Origin: Clostridiales bacterium
GTDB taxonomy: Bacteria > Bacillota > Clostridia > Oscillospirales > Oscillospiraceae
DNA: 21,363 nt
Assembly (NCBI GenBank): GCA_019418625.1
Contig: DYBL01000089.1
Span: 1 to 21,363, forward strand
Reading direction: 5' to 3'
Of this stretch, positions 15,494 through 21,363 are shown piece by piece (within the stretch, counting starts at the first letter, position 1; every line of letters starts with the position of its first letter). Under the pieces are notes generated by a model. That model did not search any database and was not told where the DNA came from. It saw only the letters and a list, made by a program, of their open reading frames with translations. Position numbers and translations under genes: made by a program.

Positions 15494-16633
15494 TTACCGG
15501 CCGCGCCGGTCCAGTTCCTGCCGGGCCAGGGTCTTCATGGCCTCCACCATGCGGCACAGGTACAGCGGGATGCCGCCGGGGCTTCCCGTTTCCGCCTGCG
15601 CCATGGCCGCGCAGGAGTGGCACAGATCCCGGTCCGGACACTGACCGCACACACCGGAAAGACGCAGCCGCGTACTCTCCTCTGTCAGGGTGTGCCAAGC
15701 CCGGTCAAAGGGCTGCTCTGCCAAGTCCACCCGGGGCTCTGTCATCATGCCGCAGGGGGTGAGCCAGCCGTCCCAGGTGACCCAAAAGGCCGCCTTGCCC
15801 GCCCGGCAGCGGATATGTCCGTCCACCGGGTCCACACAGGACGCATCCAGTCCCAGGGGATCGGCGATGCCCCGCAGCACACTTTGCAGATAATTTACAT
15901 AAATTTCCTCCCCATACTGAAGGCGGTAGCGCTCCATATGGTACCGGGCAGCCTCTTCCGGCGTGAAGCGCTCGTTGCTCCCCACCTGGCTTGGATCCCG
16001 CCGCATGGGAGGAAACATATAGGTATTGACTTCCAAAATGAGGCCCCGCTGCTCCGCATAGCGGATCATGGACTCTAAGTCTCCGGCATTGTACGGCGTC
16101 AGGGAGCAGTTGAGCTTGACCAGCAATTCCGCATCCCGCAGCCGTGTGATGGCCCGGTCCACCTGCGTAAACACCCCATCCGCCCGGCACAGCGCACGAT
16201 AAGTCTCGTCACAGGCGCCGTAGAGCGTGATGTTCAGCCGCGTGGGCGGCCGCGCCCGCAAGCGGGCAATGGCGGCCTCGTCAATCAGTGAGCCGTTGGT
16301 GTTGATGGACAGGACAAAGCCCATCTCCGTCAAACGTTCATACAGAGGCCAGAAATCCGGCCAGAGAAACGGCTCGCCGCCGGTGAGCAGCAAATACAAA
16401 AGTCCCGATGCGCGGGCCTGCTCCGCCACTTCCAGCCAGCGTTCCAGCGTCATGGCAGGCCGGGAATGGGCGGCCACCTGTGATGGCGTCATGCGCACAT
16501 AGCACATCCGGCAGGAAAAATTGCACACCGGGGAGAGCTCAAACGTCCCGCTGAGCGGGATCTTCTCCCGGCTTGCTTTGGTAAAGAGGTACTGCGTCAG
16601 CGGTGCCTCATAGCGAACTTCCTTCAAATCCAA
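15494..16633 (-). CDS. Radical SAM/SPASM peptide-modifying enzyme (putative RiPP maturase)
   Basis: A 379-residue radical SAM enzyme. CNFSCRMC places the [4Fe-4S] cluster ligands at Cys37, Cys41 and Cys44, LTGGEPFL (83-90) is the SAM-binding GGE motif, and INTNGS (110-115) is the following strand. The C-terminus is a SPASM-type domain with Cys at 266, 276, 294, 329, 332, 338, 341 and 360 (CGQCPDRDLCHSC is its core), which binds extra Fe-S clusters. Such enzymes install thioether or carbon-carbon crosslinks or other changes on peptides; the precise reaction is unknown here. The start is TTG at 16633, inside the kinase gene (26-base overlap), backed by GGAGG (16643-16647) 9 bases before it. It works most likely on the small peptide encoded two genes upstream, handed over by the PqqD-like chaperone. 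Oxygen-sensitive chemistry fits an anaerobe. Confidence 0.88.
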   Translation of the reverse strand: MDLKEVRYEAPLTQYLFTKASREKIPLSGTFELSPVCNFSCRMCYVRMTPSQVAAHSRPAMTLERWLEVAEQARASGLLYLLLTGGEPFLWPDFWPLYERLTEMGFVLSINTNGSLIDEAAIARLRARPPTRLNITLYGACDETYRALCRADGVFTQVDRAITRLRDAELLVKLNCSLTPYNAGDLESMIRYAEQRGLILEVNTYMFPPMRRDPSQVGSNERFTPEEAARYHMERYRLQYGEEIYVNYLQSVLRGIADPLGLDASCVDPVDGHIRCRAGKAAFWVTWDGWLTPCGMMTEPRVDLAEQPFDRAWHTLTEESTRLRLSGVCGQCPDRDLCHSCAAMAQAETGSPGGIPLYLCRMVEAMKTLARQELDRRGR

Positions 16634-17480
16634 GCGCGTTGTCCTCCTTCAGGACCTTTGCCAGTGTTTCCACCGCCCGGTCATCCGGTGTGCAGGCCAG
16701 CAGATACACGGGGACCCGGTCCGTCAGCTCCGCCAGAAGACCGCTGGCGCGCTCCACATAAGCGCTGCTCCAGCTGTTGACGGTCAAGTGCGGATAGAGC
16801 CGATGGAACGCCTCCGCCGCCGACAGACGGCGCGCCGTGCAGACCGGCGCCTGCTCCAGCACCACGATGGCACCGATGGTACGCTGCTCGCTGCAAAAGC
16901 ACCGGGACGACCCCGCATAGGGGGAACCCCAGGCCGTCCAGCCTGCCGGTCCCGGCCCCAGCACCGTTCGGTCTCCGTTGAGAAGCCGTGCGCCGTGCCG
17001 CTCCCACAGTGCCGCCTGAGTGGATTTTCCGATGCCCGACGGGCCGGAAAACAAGAGCCCCCGCTCCCCCGCCGCCACAAACGCAGCGTGGAGGATCAGC
17101 CGGCCGCAGGACAAAAGCAGTTCCTCCAGCGCGATATGGGAAAAGCAGTTGTGGGTCTCGGAAAAATAGGCCCTGCTCCAAGGCAGGTAGCAGACCTCCG
17201 CCCCCTCCGGCGTCATGCGCCCCACAGCGTAAAACCGACCATCCTGGTCCCGATAGCGGCGGATAAAGCCCTCTGCCGTCCGGTGGACGGAAAACATCAG
17301 GTTTTCAAACTCCGGCCGCCCGGCGATCTCCGGCAGTACCGGCGCCTGGGAAAAAGCTGCCCGGACGGACTGCCCGCCGCCCTCTCCCAAAAAGGGCCGG
17401 AAGTTGGAGGTGCACCGTACCGGCTCCGGCGTTTCCAGACGGATGGTCACATCCGCCAGGGTGATGGGCGTGGTATGCAC
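16608..17480 (-). CDS. HPr kinase-like P-loop protein of the peptide locus
   Basis: A 290-residue protein related to the C-terminal kinase domain of HprK and to HprK-like kinases found in peptide-modification loci. It has an N-terminal domain of ~125 residues of unrecognised fold (TPITLADVTIRLETPEP at the start), then the P-loop FSGPSGIGKSTQAALW (144-159), LNGDRTVL (167-174) in place of the second HprK motif, and AWGSPYAGSS (183-192), which matches the conserved strand after it. HprK-type enzymes phosphorylate a serine; lasso-peptide kinases of this kind phosphorylate the peptide. Whether this protein phosphorylates the peptide or only binds ATP/PEP is not known. The frame opens with GTG 17480 just 2 bases after the peptide gene's stop, without a visible ribosome site, so it is probably translated by coupling at low level. 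It overlaps the radical SAM gene by 26 bases. Confidence 0.8.
   Translation of the reverse strand: MHTTPITLADVTIRLETPEPVRCTSNFRPFLGEGGGQSVRAAFSQAPVLPEIAGRPEFENLMFSVHRTAEGFIRRYRDQDGRFYAVGRMTPEGAEVCYLPWSRAYFSETHNCFSHIALEELLLSCGRLILHAAFVAAGERGLLFSGPSGIGKSTQAALWERHGARLLNGDRTVLGPGPAGWTAWGSPYAGSSRCFCSEQRTIGAIVVLEQAPVCTARRLSAAEAFHRLYPHLTVNSWSSAYVERASGLLAELTDRVPVYLLACTPDDRAVETLAKVLKEDNALGFEGSSL
16643..16647 (-). promoter_or_regulatory. Ribosome site inside the kinase gene that sets a TTG start
   Basis: GGAGG on the minus strand lies within the last codons of the kinase gene, 9 bases before TTG 16633. No in-frame ATG lies nearby, so the TTG start and the overlap are well supported. Confidence 0.75.
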
Positions 17481-17482
17481 GT

Positions 17483-17737
17483 TCAGGAGTTAATGGTCGC
17501 AATATTCATGGAGCCGTTGGTGTAGCAGTAGGCCTCCACCTCGACAGTGCAAATTTGACTGTCGATGAACCAGCCGCTGGGGGTACCCGCCGTAGCCTCC
17601 AGATGCTCCCCCATAATGGTGCCAGAGGCATTGCAGTTCCCCACATCCTGATCCAGCAGCTTTAAATTGCACCCCGCAATATGCTGGGCTAATTCAAAGC
17701 TCTCGAAAAAGAGCTCCGGCTTCACATACGTCTTCAT
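17483..17737 (-). CDS. Putative RiPP precursor peptide, 84 aa, four Cys
   Basis: A small acidic peptide between the PqqD-like and kinase genes. It begins MKTYVKPELFFESFELAQHI, a leader-like amphipathic start that I associate with many small clostridial peptides lying beside PqqD/radical SAM genes (from memory, not searched). Cys lie at 23, 35, 63 and 71. The C-terminal part is rich in Gly, Ser, Thr, Asn and aromatic residues (GTPSGWFIDSQIC at 51-63, then YCYTNGS at 70-76). AG at 21-22 before Cys23 could be a cleavage point of the double-glycine kind. There is no signal peptide. The start ATG 17737 has the ribosome site GAGGAG (17744-17749) 6 bases upstream; a longer frame back to 17806 lacks one. 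The product is likely crosslinked by the radical SAM enzyme, but the modified residues cannot be told from sequence. Confidence 0.72.
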   Translation of the reverse strand: MKTYVKPELFFESFELAQHIAGCNLKLLDQDVGNCNASGTIMGEHLEATAGTPSGWFIDSQICTVEVEAYCYTNGSMNIATINS

Positions 17738-17792
17738 AGTTTTCTCCTCTCGTTTCCGCCCGGGCCCGCGTGCCCGGCGCCATATTCCGCTC

Positions 17793-17812
17793 AGCCGCAT
17801 GGCCATACGGCT
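17793..17812. repeat. Near-perfect 20-bp palindrome between PqqD-like and precursor genes
   Basis: AGCCGCATGG followed directly by CCATACGGCT is symmetric except for one G-T pair. It lies in the 115-base gap upstream of the precursor's ribosome site. A second GC-rich fold (about 17758-17780, GCCCGGGCC facing GCCCGGC) lies between it and the precursor start. Possible roles are an operator, RNA processing or mRNA stability. No -35/-10 pair was convincing here. Confidence 0.55.
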
Positions 17813-17852
17813 GCTGCTTCACACAATCGCATCACTGCGGCAAAACCGGTCC

Positions 17853-18128
17853 TTACATCAGAAGGCCGGCCTTTTCCAACTGCCCCAGAAAATCACGCAC
17901 GTCCGCCTGCGCCGTCTCCCGGTCCACTTCATACTCCGCCAAAATCGCTTCCACCAAGGATTCCTCTGTGCACTCCTCCTGCAGCTTTTTCCAAAGCAGG
18001 AGGCCGCTTTCGCTGAGAGTGACCATCCCGTGGATCTTCAGTGCAGTTTCTCCAGTGGGGATCAGCAGATATTCTCCTGCAATTTCCCGCAGGACCATCT
18101 CACCTGTCGCACGCACGCGCTCAACCAT
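17853..18128 (-). CDS. PqqD-like peptide chaperone (RRE domain)
   Basis: A 91-residue protein of the PqqD fold, the winged-helix RiPP recognition element that binds leader peptides and presents them to radical SAM enzymes. VLREIAGEYLLIPTGE (12-27), HGMVTLSESGLLLWKKL (33-49) and a C-terminal helix pair, EYEVDRETAQADVRDFLGQL (65-84), follow the family pattern: two strands, a MxxLNExGxxLW-like segment, then the VDxxxAxxDVxxFL helix. ATG 18128 is chosen because it matches where family members start. GAAAGGA lies directly before it, unusually close, so the GTG five codons later or ATG 18098 are alternatives. The open frame back to 18287 would cross the promoter and is rejected. First gene of the putative operon, about 75 bases after the predicted transcription start. 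Confidence 0.88.
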   Translation of the reverse strand: MVERVRATGEMVLREIAGEYLLIPTGETALKIHGMVTLSESGLLLWKKLQEECTEESLVEAILAEYEVDRETAQADVRDFLGQLEKAGLLM

Positions 18129-18200
18129 TCCTTTCAGGCCGGATGCGGGGCACGGACCTATGTCCGCAGCCGGGCATATGGCCGCTGCCGCTTGTTTATG

Positions 18201-18223
18201 ATTGTGTATCATCATAGCACAAT
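18201..18223. promoter_or_regulatory. Dyad over the -10 box of the peptide operon
   Basis: ATTGTG (18201-18206) and CACAAT (18218-18223) are perfect inverted 6-bp arms with an 11-base centre. The centre contains the -10 box (18211-18216), as expected for a repressor operator. Confidence 0.4.
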
Positions 18224-18239
18224 GAGCTGGAAAATTCAA
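18211..18239 (-). promoter_or_regulatory. Promoter of the peptide-modification operon
   Basis: On the minus strand TTGAAT (18239-18234), a 17-bp spacer and TATGAT (18216-18211). The implied leader of about 75 bases has a partial fold around GGACATAGGTCC (about 18150-18175). Confidence 0.72.
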
Positions 18240-18296
18240 GAACTTCTGCCGGAGAAGACAGCAAAATTTCCCAGCTTCCGCCAACATTTTTTCCGT

Positions 18297-18341
18297 CAGA
18301 AAAAGGAAACGGACCGCCGCACAAATGTGCGGCGGTCCGTT
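18297..18341 (-). terminator. Terminator of the SLH protein gene
   Basis: AACGGACCGCCGCAC (18308-18322) pairs perfectly over 15 bp with GTGCGGCGGTCCGTT (18327-18341), with loop AAAT on the plus strand. On the minus strand it is followed by TCCTTTTTC. It separates the SLH gene from the peptide operon. Confidence 0.9.
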
Positions 18342-18365
18342 GGGACTGCGCCTATTCAGCCGGTC

Positions 18366-20618
18366 TCAGTTCACAGGAACGGAGATCACTTCGCCGGGAT
18401 TGGAAGCAGAGTTGGCCGTGGCCCACTCATTTTCAAACGCGGCCCAGTCACGCACCGGCAGGATGCTGGTCCAGACTTCGTAGGCGTTGCCCTCGCTGTC
18501 GGTCTGGATCTCATAGTCGTGGGAGTTGGTAGCCTCCTGCACGTCCGCATAGTACCAGGCGTTCTTATCCATGTTGTCCGGCCAAGTGGTCATGCCGGGC
18601 AGCATGTGGTCCTTATCCGGCGCGCGGCCCAGCACACGGTTGAAGATCGCCATAGCCTGGGCGCGGGTGATGTTCTGGTTGGGGCGGAACGTACCGTCGG
18701 AATAACCATTGATGATGGCAGCCTCAGCAGCCTTGTTGATGTAGTCTCTGGCCCAGTGATCCTCGATATCGGAGAACTTGTCATCGCCGGAATAGACCAC
18801 TTCGAAGAAGCGCACCGCGATGGCGGCAAACTGGGCACGGGTAATGGGTGCATAGGGACGGAATGTGCCGTCGGAGAAGCCCTCGATCACGCCGGCGCGG
18901 GTCATGGTGGACACAGCCGCGTTGCACCAGGTATCCGGCTGAACATCCGTGTAGGGGTTGCTCTGGCTCCACAGCTCATTGCGGGACTCATCCGTCAGCA
19001 TACGGAAGTAGATGGTAGCGACCTCACCGCGGGTGATCTGATCCTGCGGATGGGCCAGGCCGTCCTTGCCGCCGATGATATAGGCATAGTGGTCGGTTTC
19101 GTTCAGATCGGCCAGAGGCACATCATCATCGGGGATGATGGTCTCTCCGCCGCCACCGCCACCGCCGCTGCTTCTGCGGTAAGCCAGGCTGGGCTCGGGG
19201 AACAGCAGGCCCTCGTCAGAGCCCTCGGGCACCAGATAAGCCTGCACGTTGGTCAGCACATCGTGGCGGCCCTCCGTGGTGCTGTACTCCACCAGCTGCT
19301 GAGAATAGGTCAAGCTCACCTTGCCGCCCCGGACCATGTCGTCCGCCAGGGTCAGCACGAAATGCTCATCGGAGCCGGAGGTATACACCAGACGGGAACC
19401 GTCCGCAAACACAATGGTATTGCCGGCACCCAGAGTCCCGGTATAGGCCTTGCTGCCCACACGCAGCGTGATCTGCGCATCCTTGAGCAGTTTGAAATCA
19501 TACTGATCGACTTCGCCCTTGTCGGTCTGAGTCTTGCCCATGTAGTCCACCACGGTGCTGCCGGCGGGCACAGCCACGTTCATCTCACCGGCGATCTTGG
19601 CGAAAGCGGTGCTAAGATCGGCGCCCTGCAGCTGCGCGGACAGTCCCGTTTCGTCCATGGCGATTGCCATGTCCACAAACTCGCCGGCCAGCTTGGTCAG
19701 CGCGGAGTATTTTTCCTCACCGGCATAATAATCCCGGCCGATGGTGAACAGGTTCACATCGTCAGGAATGGCCTGGAGCTCCTTTGCCGCCCAGTAAACA
19801 CCGGTCTCAAAGTTGGTGTACAGATCTTCCCGTTCCTTCACGGTCTGCACCGCCGCAGCCAGAGGCTCGCTGCTGGAGACCTCCACATTCTGGGCCGCGC
19901 TGGGAATATCTTTGGACAGCAGCGCGGAAAGAGAGGGGAAGGATGTGTAGCCGCCCTCTGCTGCATCGCTGTTCATCAAGTCGCGGGTCTCGCCGTTGGC
20001 AGTATACGTATTGCGGACGGACTCGGTACCATCCATCCAGGAGTAGCTGCCGCCGTCAGTGACCAGCACCATGTACTTCTCGGTACCCTCCGGCAGCACA
20101 TTGCTCTCCAGATCGGCAAGGCCCGTCCGGATACCGGCCTGGACGTTGGAGCCCAGCAGGCTCTCCGTAGTCTGGAGCAGGTTGGCCACCTCGTCGGCAA
20201 GGTCAGCATCAATGGCATCAGGCACACTGGTCATGGGCAGCACGTTCAGAGCCTTGTTGCCGAATACCGTCACGCCCACATAGACGTTTTCGTTCTTGGC
20301 AAAGGTAGAGCGCAGCTGCTCAGCCAGGGTTTTGATCAAGTCCATATCCCCTTCGCTGTAAAAGCTGCTGGTTCCGTCCAGCACGAACTCCACCGCAACA
20401 GGGTTCTGGTCCGAGGGTGCGGAGATGGTCAGCGTCATCGTCGTCCGCATGCTTTCATCGAAGCTCTCCGCAGTTTTATCCAGCAGGATGCCGTTGTGGT
20501 TTTTCTGTCCGGGATTCGGCCCGTTGTACTCCGCCGTATTGGCAGCCATCGCGGACGGCGCCATGCAAAGGAGCATGACCGCGGCCAGGATCCCCGCAAA
20601 AACTCTGTGTTTTCGCAT
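18366..20618 (-). CDS. Secreted VWA-domain protein with C-terminal SLH repeats
   Basis: A 750-residue cell-wall-bound surface protein. The signal peptide is residues 1-25 (MRKHR, hydrophobic core, APSAMA). A VWA domain covers about 70-345: VEFVLDGTSSF puts a MIDAS-like DGTSS at 81-85 (canonical DxSxS has Ser where Thr83 is) and LVTDGG (185-190) is the second metal loop. VWA domains bind proteins or ligands through a metal ion. A beta-rich region follows (350-480), then a seven-Gly linker (485-491). Three SLH motifs (about 508-542, 554-610, 613-665) include the typical GYSDGTFRPNQNITRAQ pattern and attach the protein to pyruvylated wall polymer; a last SLH-like stretch with ADVQEATN ends near 716. 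The start is ATG 20618, set by GGAGGT at 20626-20631; the ATG five codons earlier overlaps this site. It has its own promoter and terminator. Confidence 0.9.
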   Translation of the reverse strand: MRKHRVFAGILAAVMLLCMAPSAMAANTAEYNGPNPGQKNHNGILLDKTAESFDESMRTTMTLTISAPSDQNPVAVEFVLDGTSSFYSEGDMDLIKTLAEQLRSTFAKNENVYVGVTVFGNKALNVLPMTSVPDAIDADLADEVANLLQTTESLLGSNVQAGIRTGLADLESNVLPEGTEKYMVLVTDGGSYSWMDGTESVRNTYTANGETRDLMNSDAAEGGYTSFPSLSALLSKDIPSAAQNVEVSSSEPLAAAVQTVKEREDLYTNFETGVYWAAKELQAIPDDVNLFTIGRDYYAGEEKYSALTKLAGEFVDMAIAMDETGLSAQLQGADLSTAFAKIAGEMNVAVPAGSTVVDYMGKTQTDKGEVDQYDFKLLKDAQITLRVGSKAYTGTLGAGNTIVFADGSRLVYTSGSDEHFVLTLADDMVRGGKVSLTYSQQLVEYSTTEGRHDVLTNVQAYLVPEGSDEGLLFPEPSLAYRRSSGGGGGGGETIIPDDDVPLADLNETDHYAYIIGGKDGLAHPQDQITRGEVATIYFRMLTDESRNELWSQSNPYTDVQPDTWCNAAVSTMTRAGVIEGFSDGTFRPYAPITRAQFAAIAVRFFEVVYSGDDKFSDIEDHWARDYINKAAEAAIINGYSDGTFRPNQNITRAQAMAIFNRVLGRAPDKDHMLPGMTTWPDNMDKNAWYYADVQEATNSHDYEIQTDSEGNAYEVWTSILPVRDWAAFENEWATANSASNPGEVISVPVN

Positions 20619-20625
20619 GTCCGAT

Positions 20626-20631
20626 ACCTCC
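20626..20631 (-). promoter_or_regulatory. Ribosome site that decides the SLH protein start
   Basis: GGAGGT on the minus strand is 7 bases before ATG 20618. The in-frame ATG at 20633 directly precedes this site and has none of its own. Confidence 0.8.
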
Positions 20632-20724
20632 ATTTACACATTTTGCAGCCCAGGAAACACCGCCTCCCAACAAGGCGGACAAGGTTGCGTGCTGATTAAA
20701 ACACAGCCACATAAATCGGAACTT

Positions 20725-20753
20725 ATTATACCATATCGATTCCGCCGGGGCAA
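20725..20753 (-). promoter_or_regulatory. Promoter of the SLH protein gene
   Basis: On the minus strand TTGCCC (20753-20748), a 17-bp spacer and consensus TATAAT (20730-20725) preceded by TGG, an extended -10. The leader is about 100 bases and contains a small hairpin CCGCC/GGCGG; no known riboswitch was recognised. Confidence 0.75.
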
Positions 20754-20821
20754 CTGCAAAATAAGATGAAATTGGATAATTTTTTCATTTTTGGATTTTT
20801 TCTTCCAGATATGCCCGGCCG

Positions 20822-21363
20822 CTAAAACTCCATGGCCATGGAGGCGGATTCCTCCTGTGTGAGCACCCGCACTCCGCCGTCCAGCACCTGATACACCCGT
20901 CCGCAAAGCCCCAGGGCGGTGGGACGGTGCGTGGTGATGATGCACGTCCGATGGGGGCAGCCGTCTACAATATTGCGCAGCACCTGCCGCTCCGTGGCCA
21001 CATCCAGGGCAGAGGTGGCCTCATCCAGCAGCAGCACCGGGGCATCTTTCAAAATAGCACGGGCAATGGCCAGGCGCTGGGCCTGCCCCTCCGAAAGGCC
21101 ACGCCCCCGTTCCCCCACGGACGCATGCAGTCCCTCCGGCAGCCGGGAGACAAAATCCCACGCGCAGGCCAGCCGCAGCGCCTGCTCCAGCTCTTCCTCC
21201 GTGGCCTGGGGCCGCACCAGGCGCAGGTTGTCGGCAATGGTGCCTGAGAGCACGGTGTTCCCCTGGGGCACATAGGCGATCAGGTGCCGTACATCCATGC
21301 CCGCCGCCGATTCCACACCGTCGGCGGAGCGCAGATACACCCGCCCGTAAGACGGGCGCACCA
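20822..21363 (-). CDS. ABC exporter, ATP-binding domain (partial at right edge)
   Basis: The C-terminal 179 residues of an ABC transporter nucleotide-binding domain; the gene begins right of the window, so the Walker A motif and any membrane domain are not visible. Visible elements are the Q-loop AYVPQGNTVLSGTIADNL, the signature GLSEGQAQRLAIARAI (LSEGQ in place of LSGGQ), Walker B VLLLDEATSALD with its catalytic Glu, and the switch His in ITTHRP. The exporter-type sequence between Q-loop and signature suggests a fused permease-ATPase half transporter, as used for lipids or peptides. It is oriented with the SLH gene and peptide operon. The stop at 20822 is followed by AT-rich sequence without a clear terminator, and the SLH gene has its own promoter. 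Its substrate is unknown; a modified peptide is one possibility. Confidence 0.9.
   Translation of the reverse strand, partial: VRPSYGRVYLRSADGVESAAGMDVRHLIAYVPQGNTVLSGTIADNLRLVRPQATEEELEQALRLACAWDFVSRLPEGLHASVGERGRGLSEGQAQRLAIARAILKDAPVLLLDEATSALDVATERQVLRNIVDGCPHRTCIITTHRPTALGLCGRVYQVLDGGVRVLTQEESASMAMEF

Noticed and set aside
17738..17806. Longer precursor peptide starting at 17806
   Set aside because: The added Arg-rich residues come from the palindromic gap and lack a ribosome site; ATG 17737 has a strong one.
18129..18287. Longer PqqD-like protein starting at 18287
   Set aside because: The extension would be encoded across the predicted promoter, is Cys/Ala-rich and unlike the family, and would add 53 residues to a normally ~90-residue protein.
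17667..20699. Plus-strand open frame of 1010 codons opposite the SLH gene and PqqD-like gene
   Set aside because: It spans several real minus-strand genes, their promoter and terminator, and has no family resemblance.
20619..20718. Possible riboswitch in the leader of the SLH gene
   Set aside because: The ~100-base leader has one small hairpin and a GCACGCAA-like string, but the conserved core of c-di-GMP or other known riboswitches is not present.

Overview
The window looks like a chromosomal piece of a GC-rich Clostridia (Oscillospirales type, Flavonifractor/Oscillibacter-like gut anaerobe). This is inferred from the high GC, strong AGGAGG ribosome sites, an S-layer-homology surface protein, the divergent IMP dehydrogenase type and a radical SAM/PqqD peptide locus. 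No database search was possible, so the organism is a guess. No tRNA, rRNA, CRISPR array, insertion sequence or phage gene was seen.

Left part, plus strand (1-3530): the 3' end of purL (glutaminase domain of FGAM synthase), then guaB (IMP dehydrogenase of the Tritrichomonas foetus-like type) ending at a strong terminator, then a ribokinase-like sugar kinase. A bidirectional terminator separates this from a minus-strand beta-carbonic anhydrase (3537-4079). A divergent promoter region with a dyad leads into an unusual gene: a family 2 glycosyltransferase whose C-terminus reads as a MarR-type winged helix (4271-5590).

Middle, plus strand (5695-10235): a promoter drives a probable operon of a fold-type III PLP decarboxylase (LysA-like), a MoxR-type AAA+ ATPase and its VWA partner (CobT/NorD-like). 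The last two are coupled by a TGATG stop/start overlap. A macro-domain protein with its own promoter and terminator follows.

Right part, all minus strand (21363 down to 10332): the C-terminal end of an ABC exporter ATPase enters from the right edge. Next is a VWA plus SLH surface protein with its own promoter and terminator. After that comes a compact four-gene set read in the order PqqD-like peptide chaperone, 84-aa Cys-containing precursor-like peptide, HPr-kinase-like ATPase, radical SAM/SPASM enzyme. This set has the layout of a RiPP (ribosomally made, modified peptide) locus and is the best candidate for an undescribed system. Directly downstream in the same direction, with no clear promoter of its own, lies a 1697-aa secreted multidomain protein with a GH20 hexosaminidase/lacto-N-biosidase-like catalytic domain, closed by a bidirectional terminator.

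How the parts may fit: the left half is housekeeping (purine and nucleotide-sugar metabolism, CO2 hydration). The right half faces outside the cell (glycan-degrading enzyme, S-layer protein, exporter) and carries the putative modified-peptide pathway. Start codons were chosen from ribosome sites where possible. Several long antisense ORFs are artefacts of GC-rich codon use and are left out.
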